Shown: positions 1 through 8,835 of the stretch, piece by piece | Layout: each line of letters starts with the position of its first letter | Numbering within the stretch: the first letter of the stretch is position 1 | Translations under genes and position numbers: made by a program | Source of the DNA: Entamoeba histolytica HM-1:IMSS | Lineage: Eukaryota; Evosea; Mastigamoebida; Endamoebidae | Assembly: GCF_000208925.1 (NCBI RefSeq) | Contig: NW_001914868.1 | Span: forward strand, 1 to 20,165 | DNA length: 20,165 bases | Direction of reading: 5' to 3' | The notes under the pieces: model-generated | The model's input: only the letters and a program-made list of their open reading frames with translations | The model's database searches: none | What the model was told of the DNA's origin: nothing

Positions 1-1372
1 TAAAAGAATAACAAGAAGAAAATCTAAATAATATAAACATAAAAATAATAAAATAAGAATAATATAATAATATATAGATAAACATATGATATAGATAATA
101 TAAACAGAGAAATAAATATAAAAATACGATAGATAAATAACATAATAATAAAAGAATATAAATAATAAAAATAATTAAATACGATTCATCAAATCATCTA
201 TTTCATTAATATTTCATACAAAATGAATAGAAATAATCATAAAATATAAACATAAATATTTACATATTCTGTATTTATCATACTTTTTATTTTTATTTTA
301 GGAGCAAAATATAATAAAGTGGAATATTCTATGGATGCAAATTTTTTTGCTTCTTTTTTCTTTTTTGTAAATTATTTAGATGTATTATTTCTTTGCTAAT
401 TTTCGTGCCAATTATTTTATTTGTTTGTGAACATCTAATAATATTGTTTTTATGTTTTGTTAATTTGATTTTACAATACTTTTACTATAACTAAATATTT
501 CATTGTTGTCTTTTATTTTCATCTCATTATTCTTTTTAAATTATTAATCATTTCAATTATTTTAATAGAACAGAAATTGCAATAAGTTATTTCAAATCAT
601 TTCTTAATAATATTGAATTTCATTAATATATTATTGTGAGTTATTATTTTCACTTTTTTATTTTATTCCTTATTCAGTTTTTAAATGAATGATGAATTTT
701 ACATCATTCAATATAGTTTAATACGCTTTTTGCTATGTTTCTTCTTTATATTATTTTTAACTATTTTTCATTCTTTTAATCAGTTAAAAATTATTTTCTT
801 GTTCTTTATTTTTTCTTGTTTTGTAATTTATTTGTTTAAACGTTTATTGTTTCATTTCATTATTTTTATTTTCTTATTTCATTATTTTGTATTTATGTAT
901 ATTCTTTGATTTTCATTTCTAGAAATTAGCATTATTTCTTTAGAGAATATACATTACTTTGAATTTCTCAAAAAATAATAAAGTTTATTGTTCAATTCAT
1001 ACTCTCAATGTCATGTTACAGATTATTTCTTTTTATTTTTATTTGATATTTTATAGAAAGAATACTATCTTCATCAACTTATTTATTTAAATAATTTTAT
1101 TTATACAGAATATTGTTTGTTTTTCTTTTGAATTAATTATTTGGTTTGTGTAATTACTTATATTCTTCTTTATATTGTATGTGTTATGTTATATTTATTC
1201 TGAACAAATGATAAATAGAACAAAATAAAGACACAAACAAATTAGATTGAATGAAAATATCAATAATAGTAACAACATCATAAAACATATTCCAATTAAT
1301 ATATTGTTTATAAAATAAATGGTATAAAACATTAAAAATAAGAATATAATGAATTTTTAATGAAAAATTAAA
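1..1372. other. Gene-free AT-rich spacer with purine- and pyrimidine-biased blocks
   Basis: I see no supported gene here. Bases 1-180 are strongly A-rich on the + strand and about 250-900 are T-rich. A 74-codon open frame at 685-909 encodes almost only Phe, Ile and Leu from T-rich DNA. It lacks a TATTTAAA-type promoter and is best read as chance. A perfect 9-bp inverted repeat (686-694 with 702-710, 7-base loop) sits at the start of that frame; its role is unknown. Confidence 0.6.
686..710. repeat. Short perfect hairpin (9-bp arms, 7-base loop)
   Basis: The arms TGAATGATG and CATCATTCA are exact reverse complements separated by AATTTTA. In DNA this AT-rich such hairpins arise often by chance, and no gene end or start is convincingly linked to this one. 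It is recorded only as visible structure. Confidence 0.35.
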
Positions 1373-1978
1373 TTAAAATTGATTGTTCTGTTTCATTAAT
1401 TTCTCACCACATTCAATTCCTGCTTTCTTTGCAGTTTCTTTTTGTTGAACATTTTGTGTCACATCCATATTATTTGCAAATAAATAAACACTAGAATATG
1501 GAATTCCATACATTTCACAAAAACATTCAATAGGTTTTTCAGCATTCACAGCAGTTTCTTTTGTTGTTCTTCTACAATTTGGCATACAAACAACATATTT
1601 CTTTCCAAAATTCTCTTTAAATGATTCTTTGCATGTATTATTATCAAAGTCAAATACACAAATCATTCTATCAATAAAGTTCTTAACTTCTCCAGGAATT
1701 GAAAGCCAAAATACTGGATGTGCAAATAAAACAATGTCTGCATTAAGAAATTCATTTGCTATTTCTATAAATTCGTCTTTTTCTGTACAAAATAATTCTT
1801 TGTGAGGAACACAAGCAAAACATTCACTACATCCACTAACTGCTTTCTTTGTTAAATTAATGGTTTTTACATCAATTTCCATCTTTGATTTAAGTCCTTC
1901 AATAAAAGCATTTGCATAAGCAGCACTATTAGAATTTGCTCTAAGAGTACCAAGAAGAACAAGAACTTTAGCAACCAT
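1373..1978 (-). CDS. Iron-sulfur flavoprotein / NADPH-dependent FMN reductase family protein
   Basis: This 201-residue single-domain protein has a flavodoxin-like fold. Visible landmarks are an N-terminal beta strand followed by the FMN-phosphate loop GTLRANSNS (residues 10-18), and the family signature around 84-105 (HPVFW...PGEVKNFIDRM), which in relatives forms the flavin-binding loop and dimer helix. Cys50, Cys53, Cys56 and Cys64 form a compact C-x2-C-x2-C-x7-C cluster. In iron-sulfur flavoproteins (Isf) of anaerobes such a cluster binds a 4Fe-4S centre; related FMN reductases can carry a similar cysteine pattern without iron. The expected role is cytosolic electron transfer from reduced pyridine nucleotide or ferredoxin to oxidants or xenobiotics. 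The length is normal for the family, there is no signal peptide, and no intron is visible. The start is fixed by an Entamoeba-type TATTTAAAC 33-40 bases upstream. The fold assignment is firm; a bound cluster and the substrate are inference. Confidence 0.88.
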   Translation of the reverse strand: MVAKVLVLLGTLRANSNSAAYANAFIEGLKSKMEIDVKTINLTKKAVSGCSECFACVPHKELFCTEKDEFIEIANEFLNADIVLFAHPVFWLSIPGEVKNFIDRMICVFDFDNNTCKESFKENFGKKYVVCMPNCRRTTKETAVNAEKPIECFCEMYGIPYSSVYLFANNMDVTQNVQQKETAKKAGIECGEKLMKQNNQF

Positions 1979-1994
1979 TAATTTGATGAAATAA

Positions 1995-2018
1995 GTTCAT
2001 TAGAAAACAGTTTAAATA
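1995..2018 (-). promoter_or_regulatory. Core promoter of the flavoprotein gene (TATTTAAAC + GAAC)
   Basis: On the minus strand TATTTAAAC lies 33-40 bases before the ATG (TATTTAAA at 2011-2018), and GAAC follows at 1995-1998. Known Entamoeba promoters combine a GTATTTAAA(G/C)-like TATA element, a GAAC element and an initiator close to a very short 5' UTR. Order and spacing fit that layout. Confidence 0.7.
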
Positions 2019-2495
2019 CGATTTAGTCATTCTATTATTAGTACAGAGCTCAATAAAAAAATCAATTCGTTTAAGATGATGTACTAAATAATAGTTTTCA
2101 AACCAAAATCCAATAACAAAACATTCATTAAAAAAACTCAAGACAACGTTCGATCAATTAAGATTAGTTTCGACGTTTTTAGAAAAATTCTTTTGCCAGA
2201 TGAATTTTTTAGAATCTTTATTAATAGATTAATTCCATTGGTTTATTTTTTCTTTTTTTTAAAGAAATAAGAAAGAATGTGGCATGTCTAAAACACCACA
2301 CAAACATTAATATAATTGATGTTTTAACTCTCTTTGTTATTTTCTGGTTATGACAGTGTATTTAAATTAGAAATGTATTAGGGAATACTGCAAAGGGTGT
2401 AGCATGATGTTATGATAGAATATTACATGGTGTAATATAAGGAAGTACTAAAGTGTAGGTAAGACTAAAAGAAAATTAAACATAATAATATAATG

Positions 2496-2727
2496 GGAAT
2501 GAAATACTCTCTTCTCTCATTCATAAAATTAAGAAAAAAGGAAAAAGAAAATGTTTAAAATTAAGACAGAAAATAAACTAATGGTTAAAAAGAAGAAATA
2601 AGCAGAAGAAGTTTGAAAAACCTTAATAAAAAGAAATAAAGCAAAGAAGTGATTTTCTCAATTTGCAAGAAAAACATAAATGATAAGTTAAACAAATAGA
2701 TTACTCTTTTTTAAACAGCTCAGGGAT
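2496..2727 (+). repeat. Repeat block X, copy A (inverted copy at 10857-11086)
   Basis: This block of about 230 bases aligns by eye with the reverse complement of 10857-11086. Shared landmarks in order are GGGAAT, an AAGAAAAAAG tract, AAAATGTTTAAAATTAAG, CAGAAAA, AATAAGCAGAA, AGAAGTG, AATGATAAGTTAAACAAA and ATTACTCTTTTTTAAACAGC (one T shorter in the other copy). The copies differ by many substitutions and small indels, so they are old. No coding frame is visible. It may belong to a dispersed Entamoeba repeat family, but I cannot name one. Confidence 0.65.
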
Positions 2728-2828
2728 TAATCTCGGCTAAACTAGGAAGAATATATGAAAAATCTATTAACACTTAATTAAGTAATTTTTAATTATTCAT
2801 TAATAATAATTTTGAATTGAATGTACTG

Positions 2829-3120
2829 GTATTATTAAGACAAAGTGATAAATGAATGATGATAATCAATGAAATGAAACATAATCAAACTGTTATTAGA
2901 TATATTCAACATAAAATAATAAAATAAAGAATGGTGAGTTTTAATAATCATTAAATTCAAAACTAAATAACAACTTAAATGAAGAATATTTATATTAATG
3001 ATGGTTGAAAAACATCAGTTCACAAGAAATAAATCATGACGAATAAAGTGAAACATTCACTTCTCAATATGATGAAAATATAACTATTAAATAAATAATA
3101 ATTTATTTATTATCTATTCA
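2829..3120 (+). repeat. Repeat block Y, copy A (direct copy at about 11265-11571)
   Basis: This block aligns in the same orientation with 11265-11571. Shared landmarks are GATATA, AATAAAGAATG, AACTTAAATGAA, GGTTGAAAAA or CTTGAAAAA, CACTTCTCAATATGATGAAAA (CAACATG in the other copy) and a final TTTATTATCT. The best part is 2898-3120; the first 70 bases are weaker. In this copy block Y follows block X about 100 bases downstream. Confidence 0.55.
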
Positions 3121-3600
3121 AGGATATGTTGTAGAAAGAGTTTGAATTATTTATTATGTTCATTATTCATTGCCAATCTCATTGTCTTTAATTTTCTGTT
3201 TTTTTGTTTTGTTGATAGTTAGTTTCTGTCACTTTCAATGAAATAGCAAAGAATATCATTGCTTTTCATTATAAATAATGTTATTATGAAGAGACATTAA
3301 CATACTGCATTATTTGATTATTATTTTCATATTTATTTTTGTATAATTCATATTAAATGTTCACAGAATCATTATTGATTTTTTAACTGATGTTTTTGTA
3401 TAACTGTGTGATATAATTAGTACTATGAACTTATCATAATATGAATATTTCATTTGCTAATGAATAAAATAAAGTTAAATTATCTCAATATTCATTGACA
3501 ATAACATATATTTTATCTTATACACATTGTCTCATTGGCAGTGATTAAATAAACAAATACATCTTAATACTTTAATGATTTAATTAAATACTTTAATATT

Positions 3601-4052
3601 ATGATGTATATTTTCTTCATTAACAATTTCGTTGTTTATTTATTGAATTTAGTTGATAATTCATTATTAACACTACAACAACGTTTTGAATATCTTTTAC
3701 TGAAGACATTTGACTATTTTCTTTTTAGTTTGTTGTTTAATATCTTTTGAATATCAAATCATTCTTATTTTTCGTTCAATTCACTATTTTTCTACATCAA
3801 ATCGTTGTATTGTTATGTTCTGATGAGTATTCATTCAATTCAATGAATGTAAGATGTTATGAATATTGTGTATTTTCTTCATTTGACTATTCTTGTTTAT
3901 TTGATTATAATACCATAATAAATTTAATAACATCAACTTCACTAAATCAAACAATGTCATATTTAGTATTAAATGAGAGTTTACATTCATACAAGAGTCA
4001 TTTTGTACAATTACTTTATAATAATTCATTAGTCAAATGTAAAAACATTTAG
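3601..4052 (+). pseudogene. Possible frameshifted relic of a small secreted or membrane protein
   Basis: An ATG at 3601 opens a 49-codon frame (hydrophobic start, then VDNSLLTLQQRFEYLL) ending in TGA at 3748-3750. Exactly there a second frame opens and runs to 4052. It has no ATG near its start but begins with a hydrophobic stretch like a signal peptide or membrane segment (SFLFFVQFTIFL), then a cysteine-containing part with CSDEY, CYEYC and NQT/NES/NNS glycosylation-type sites. Codon choice (TCA, CAA, GAT, AGA) resembles Entamoeba coding DNA. The two parts may be one gene split by a frameshift, or the second may be an exon whose start I do not recognise; GTTTGTTG at 3728 resembles an Entamoeba 5' splice site but is not convincing. 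No family is recognised, and chance ORFs cannot be excluded. Confidence 0.3.
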
Positions 4053-4330
4053 AATCTTTCAAATGAAGCAAAACATATATTTTTATTGTGAAACAAAATA
4101 AAATACATTTAGTTGATATTAATATAATTCACAAATAGAAACAACAAATAAAATGAATATGATGTTAATCTTAAATAGTAACAAGGAATTATAGAAATAA
4201 ATAAATAAAAATGACAAATGTACTTTTAATTATATAAGAATTTCTAACTGAATTTGATACTTCTCTTTATCTATAACAAGAATATGTTTTAGTAAAAATA
4301 AACAAAAGATAAACGTCAATTAAATATATA

Positions 4331-5245
4331 TTACAATAATTCTAGTGTCACTTCTACTCCATAATGATCAGACATATAAGGAAATGGTTTGTTTGTTGTT
4401 TGAAATTTACATACATTTGTTTGAATGGCTTTTAATTCTTTTCTTTCTCTTCCATTCTTAATTCCCCAAATATAATCAAGTCGTGCATTAATCGGTGCTG
4501 GAACTTTAGATGTAATAACTGTGTCAACTTGTTCTCCATCTATAACTTCACTGTGTGTGATTGGATGAACTTTCTTATCCTCAAACAAAAAGTCATGTGC
4601 TTCAATATCAAATTCATTAGAATGGAGAGTGGTAAGAAAATCATCATATTCTTTTGTTCCTCCTTTAATGTTTAAATCTCCTTCAAATATGATTGGATCA
4701 TTGTCATATGCTGTACATTCATTAATAAAATGAAGACATTCATTGATTTGTGTATTTCGATGACGTCTTGATTTGGCATTGTCTTCTCTACTTTCATAAT
4801 AATCTGCTTGAAGATGTGTAGAAAACAGATGAATTTCTTTTCCAAATCCAATGTCAATTTTTGTATGAATAACTCCTTTTGCAGATGCTCCATCTGAATA
4901 ACATCCTCTTGTATAAATCTTTTGGTGTTGACTTACAATGGGAAAACGTGATAATATACATACACCACCATCAACTGGATAGATAGGCCATTTTGGTCTT
5001 TCCAGATGAGCTTCATACACAAATCCTTGTTGTTTTGCTTTTTCTATGAAGATTCGTCGTTTAGATGAAAATGCACCAAACAACTCTTGAAATGCCACTA
5101 TGTCATACTTGTTAAGTTCTTCATCACAAAACGTCATTAGTCTTTCTTTCTTATAATCATTTCCTCGTGCAGTAATTCCTGGTGGACGACAATAAATGTT
5201 GTAAGTAAGTATTTTGATTGTTTGTCGATGAAGGGGATTGTTCAT
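4331..5245 (-). CDS. Neutral sphingomyelinase-like phosphodiesterase (EEP superfamily)
   Basis: The 304-residue protein is a full-length endonuclease/exonuclease/phosphatase domain. Catalytic landmarks are all present: Asn16 in LTYNIY, the metal-binding Glu54 in AFQELFG, GGVCILSRFPI (93-103), STHLQADY (142-149), GDLNI with Asp190 and Asn192, LDYIW with Asp257, and the terminal SDHYG with Asp293 and the general base His294. The GA..KGV pattern and STHLQA favour neutral sphingomyelinase or bacterial-type sphingomyelinase C over DNA repair nucleases, so the likely reaction is hydrolysis of sphingomyelin to ceramide and phosphocholine. Inositol-phosphate phosphatase or nuclease activity remains possible. 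The N-terminus (MNNPLHRQTIK) has no signal peptide and I see no membrane segment, so the enzyme is predicted to be cytosolic or peripheral. An upstream ATG at 5259-5261 is out of frame, which supports this start. The gene is solitary. Confidence 0.85.
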   Translation of the reverse strand: MNNPLHRQTIKILTYNIYCRPPGITARGNDYKKERLMTFCDEELNKYDIVAFQELFGAFSSKRRIFIEKAKQQGFVYEAHLERPKWPIYPVDGGVCILSRFPIVSQHQKIYTRGCYSDGASAKGVIHTKIDIGFGKEIHLFSTHLQADYYESREDNAKSRRHRNTQINECLHFINECTAYDNDPIIFEGDLNIKGGTKEYDDFLTTLHSNEFDIEAHDFLFEDKKVHPITHSEVIDGEQVDTVITSKVPAPINARLDYIWGIKNGRERKELKAIQTNVCKFQTTNKPFPYMSDHYGVEVTLELL

Positions 5246-5278
5246 CGTTTTGTTGTATGAAACATGACATTCAGTCAG

Positions 5279-5286
5279 ATTTAAAG
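5279..5286 (-). promoter_or_regulatory. Weak TATA-like element of the sphingomyelinase-like gene
   Basis: Minus-strand CTTTAAAT lies 34-41 bases before the ATG, the position expected for the Entamoeba TATA element, but it departs from TATTTAAA. No GAAC lies between it and the start codon; GAAC occurs only across codons 1-2. Confidence 0.4.
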
Positions 5287-5289
5287 TGG

Positions 5290-6735
5290 AAAATATAATC
5301 GATTCTTTTGTTCATTTTTATTTTTAGAGCAGTGTTGTTTGTGTTTTATACTCTATGATAGGAGCATAATGCCTAAGATATGTAATTCTGCTTCTGATAA
5401 TATTCTTGGATAATGTCATTCTCCATCTGAAGAATATGTATTTTTATCAATCCTCTTCTTTTCTAACAAGTTAAAGAACTTCATGAAAGATGTGACTGAC
5501 AATTCTCACATTGAGTGTTAATGTATGAAAAATTCTTCATTCAACAATAATCGAAATAAACGATAAAATAGTGTGTTTGTTGAATTATTTCAGAATTTCA
5601 TTGATTATTGTATTTTCTTTATCTTTATCATTCATAATACTTCAATACCAATATTAATCATAATTGTTTATTTCCTACAAACAATTCTATTATGTTTTGA
5701 TTTGGAATAACATCAAATAAAGTATTAGTGTATATTTAGTATTTATATTTAATTTATGACAATTTTTGGGTGTATTTAGAAGAATAAAATGATTAAGAAC
5801 AATTATATATTTCAACTTCTTGATTGTTTATTCTTTTGTATTCTTTATTTCTATTTCTCTACTTTTTATTGTTGTAGTTTCATTCATTTTTATATTCAAT
5901 CTTGTTGATGTTATCATTGTTTCTCTATTTCTTTCATTGTTAATTTTCTTTATAATATTTTTAATTGTTATTTGTATTATTCTTATTGTTGTTGTTATTT
6001 ATTTATTTGAATTGTTCTTATTTTTATTTCATCTTCTTGTTATTTAGTGTTTAACTTTCTTTTCTCTTAACTTGTTCATCAATAATTCATCATTCTTCAG
6101 TATCTTATTATTAACTTAAAGACTTTTAATAACTTCATTGTTATTTAATATTTCATTATTCTACTTTCTATTTTTTATTGTATCAATTGAATTAAATGAA
6201 TATGTTATTACAATGAATATCATTAAATATTATTCAATTTTCAACATTATAAATATAATGAATGAAATGAATAATGATATTATTTGTAATAATAGAAAGA
6301 CATTAAAATCATGATTAATTCATCAATTATTTAATTCACATTTTGTTTATTTGTCATAAACAATTTTCAATCTATTATAATGAAGATTTATAAAACAAAT
6401 CAAATTATAAAAGAAGAAATGAAACAATAAAAATGATAATAATAAATAGAAATTAAATAACAAATGATAATAAAATAAACATCAAAGATGAAATTCTTCA
6501 TTGAAATTTTATATGAAATAAATTAAATTAACATCACATTAATATTTGTTTATTTCATCACCACAATACAATTAAACATTTCATAAATTAGAATATGTAA
6601 TAATAGAATATAAATGATGTTTATAACAATTAAACATCACTCGGAATAATGTTAAATTCATTTATGAGTCATTCAAATGTAAAAAATCAAAAATATAATG
6701 TAAAAGAAGAATATAAAAGATAAAAATAAAACGAA
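5290..6735. other. Gene-free AT-rich spacer
   Basis: No supported gene. 5800-6180 is T-rich and gives a 75-codon frame (5820-6047 +) of nearly pure Ile/Val/Phe, read as compositional chance. 6300-6760 switches to A-rich. ATGAAATAAATTAAATTAACATCACATT near 6508-6535 resembles ATGAAATAAATTAAATCAACATT near 7624, a short dispersed similarity without clear meaning. Confidence 0.5.
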
Positions 6736-6744
6736 TATAAAAGG
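6736..6744 (+). promoter_or_regulatory. TATA-like element TATAAAAGG of the zinc-ribbon gene
   Basis: It lies 23-31 bases before the ATG at 6767. The intervening bases are purine-rich (AAAGAGAAAAGAAACA) and contain no GAAC. It differs from the TATTTAAA form used by three other genes in the window. Confidence 0.4.
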
Positions 6745-6766
6745 AAAAAGAAAGAGAAAAGAAACA

Positions 6767-6991
6767 ATGTCAGTTTGTTCAGGGTGTAAAACACAATGTA
6801 TGTTTTGTGGATCAGAATTGAAGAGTGGATCAGTTGTACTTCTTTGTCATTCATGTAGAAAAGGAGGATCGAAATGTTTGATTTGTGGAAAAACACTTGG
6901 AAGTGCAACACCAGCAAAAGCATGTGGAAAATGTTATAGTAAATTACGTAAACCAAACACATGTATGAAGTGTGGATGCCGAACTAATTAA
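6767..6991 (+). CDS. Small cysteine-rich zinc-ribbon protein (CRIPT-like C-terminal pattern)
   Basis: The product has 74 residues, 13 of them cysteine. CxxC pairs lie at Cys4/7, Cys11/14, Cys27/30, Cys37/40, Cys53/56 and Cys66/69, with a last Cys71. Such paired knuckles bind structural zinc, and the spacing suggests two or three stacked zinc ribbons. The part from residue 37 (CLICGKTLG, CGKC, then CMKCG) has the order and approximate spacing of the C-terminal half of CRIPT, the cysteine-rich PDZ-binding/minor spliceosome-associated protein; the N-terminal half does not match CRIPT clearly. There is no signal peptide or membrane segment, so a cytosolic or nuclear place is expected. The ATG has a TATA-like box upstream, and the frame ends TAA before AT-rich 3' DNA. 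That it is a real gene is well supported by the cysteine pattern and codon use; the family name is tentative and a partner unknown. Confidence 0.72.
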   Translation: MSVCSGCKTQCMFCGSELKSGSVVLLCHSCRKGGSKCLICGKTLGSATPAKACGKCYSKLRKPNTCMKCGCRTN

Positions 6992-7769
6992 TTGAATCAA
7001 TTAAATGAAAACTAAAGAAATAAATAAAAGTTATAATGAATATTCAATAACAATCAATTTTCTTATTAAACATTTTTAATATAAACTAAAACAAAACAAA
7101 TACTTCAAATGAATATTTAATATAAATATTTAATATTGAAAATGAAATAAATACAATAAAATAAGAAAATATGAACAACTAATTGTGAAAAATAAATCAA
7201 TAAATCAATGATAATATCCAATATCATTAAATAATAATTAAATAACTAACAATTATTCATATAATTTCATCAATAAATAATAAAATATGATAATAAACAT
7301 TAAATGAAATATGAAGATAAAGAGAATAAATATAAATAATAACAAGAATATAAAATCATATAAATACAAATACAATCATAAAGAATAACAAATAAAGAAT
7401 AAAATAAGAAAGGAAATAAAGTGAATAAAGAAATAAAAATGAAAGAAATAAAACAAGAAATAATAACTATTCAATAATTATCTAATTTATAATAATGATG
7501 AAATTCATTATAATCATTTATTATTAAATTAATTAATATCAACCATTTTTATCATTTTATTTCTCTTTTATTCTTATTTCTTTTATTATTTATTAAAAAC
7601 ACATTGGGTGTGAATATTTCAAATGAAATAAATTAAATCAACATTAAATTATGTCAATTTTTAATTTACCATTTCATTCATTGGTAGATGAACAAAATGG
7701 CTGTTCATATTCTTCATTGATTTGTTTTTATTCTTTTTTTATTTCATTTTCAATTAATTCCAGATTGAA
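6992..7769. other. A-rich then T-rich spacer
   Basis: No gene. 7040-7470 is A-rich and built of AAATAA/AATAAA-like words; 7540-7620 is T-rich and partly complementary in composition. The frame at 7651-7869 (+) is only the antisense of the TLDc remnant. Confidence 0.5.
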
Positions 7770-8787
7770 TCATTTCATTTCAATTACTATGAATCGTTTT
7801 GGTGTGAAATGTTCTTTTCCACAAAGTGCATTTGATATTCCTTTATATTCAAATGAGGATTGTTTATAATATGATTTTGTTTTATTATTTTCTTTATAAA
7901 CACAAATATCACTTCCATATCCAAATGAAAATAAATAATTATTTGATTGATTACACAAATAAAATGCATTTTGTGGTTGTTTAATATCAAATTTCTTCAT
8001 TCTTTTCATTCTTCCTTTTGATTTTAATGAAAATACAAATGATTTTGGATCATTTATATAACCACAATAACCAATTTTATCAATTATAGAATTAACATAT
8101 CCTCCAAATTTATTTCCTTCTGAATCTTCAATAATAATTATTATATGTTATTTATTTATTATTTTTTTATCAAATATTGATGTACCAAATTTCCAATCAT
8201 CAATATCTGAATCAAATAGTATATTGAATATTTTTCCATCTTTCTCTCTTGCTCTTGTCTTCTCTCTTCCTCTTCTTTTCTTCTTCTTGTCTCCTCTTTC
8301 TTTCCAAATAATCACTGTAATGCTGTTTCCATTCTTCTTTCTTTTTATTAAATTCTGATGTGATTTTATCTGTTTCTTTTGGTTTTCTGAATACTTTATC
8401 TCTCATATTCATTTCTTCAATTGAAATGATTTTATCAATTAATTCATTCCGTGTTTTACTTAGTGTTTCTTCATCATGATTACATTCTTCTATGATTCTT
8501 GACATTTTATTCTTCATTATTTCTATTTGGTTGATTGTTTCTTGACTTTTTTCTATTACTGACTTTCTTCTTTTTTCTGTTTCATCAATCCTATCAAATA
8601 TTCCTTCTCCTCTTTTAATAGCTTCTGAATATGTTTCATCATCTTTTATTTCAAATATTTCATTTTTAATACTTCCTAAATAATATTGATATTTCTTAGT
8701 AGTATCATCAATTGATTGTTGAATATTTGGAAGTGTTTGTACTACTTTTTTAATTAATTGGTTGTTCTTGTTTATTAATTCTTCCAT
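7770..8787 (-). pseudogene. Broken coiled-coil + TLDc domain protein gene
   Basis: The first 191 codons (8787 to 8212) are intact and encode a charged coiled coil (MEELINKNNQLIKK... to KRKREDKSKRERWKN). Around 8216 the frame shifts by one. The following frame reads ILFDSDIDDWKFGTSIFDKK, meets an in-frame TAA at 8148-8150, and continues without further break to 7770. That second part is a recognisable TLDc domain: EDSEGNKFGGYVNS, SFVFSLKSKGR, FDIKQPQNAFYLC, YLFSFGYGSDICVY, SYYKQSSFEYKGISNAL and FTPKRFIVIEMK. Entamoeba genomes carry many proteins with a coiled coil followed by TLDc; in other eukaryotes TLDc proteins are linked to oxidative-stress protection and V-ATPase regulation. Here one frameshift and one nonsense codon separate the domain from its start, although the promoter remains. 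Either it is a recent pseudogene or the 191-residue coiled coil is still made alone. A sequencing error could explain one defect but hardly both. Confidence 0.8.
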
Positions 8788-8811
8788 TTTAATTCAATTT
8801 GATGTTTATAA

Positions 8812-8835
8812 GTTCAAAATATGAATGTTTAAATA
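8812..8835 (-). promoter_or_regulatory. Core promoter of the coiled-coil/TLDc gene (TATTTAAAC + GAAC)
   Basis: Minus-strand TATTTAAAC lies 41-48 bases before the ATG (TATTTAAA at 8828-8835), with GAAC at 8812-8815, the same arrangement as before the flavoprotein gene. Its survival suggests either recent gene decay or continued transcription. Confidence 0.6.

Larger units (their letters stand above)
2019..3600. other. Gene-free spacer containing repeat copy A
   Basis: No open frame here looks coding. The stretch 2280-3130 has somewhat higher sequence complexity than typical spacer DNA and contains the two blocks that recur at 10857-11571. A TATTTAAA at 2359-2366 (+) is followed by ATG TAT TAG, so it starts no gene. 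Confidence 0.55.

Noticed and set aside
685..909. 74-codon + strand frame, ATG start, hydrophobic product
   Set aside because: Nearly all residues are Phe, Ile, Leu, Tyr from T-rich DNA; no promoter motif and no recognisable domain.
2148..2158. GTTCGATCAAT, identical to part of the tRNA T-arm at 20000-20010
   Set aside because: An 11-base match with no flanking cloverleaf, so chance is the simplest reading.
5820..6047. 75-codon + strand frame of Ile/Val/Phe
   Set aside because: Simple composition effect of T-rich DNA; begins with a non-ATG codon and has no promoter.
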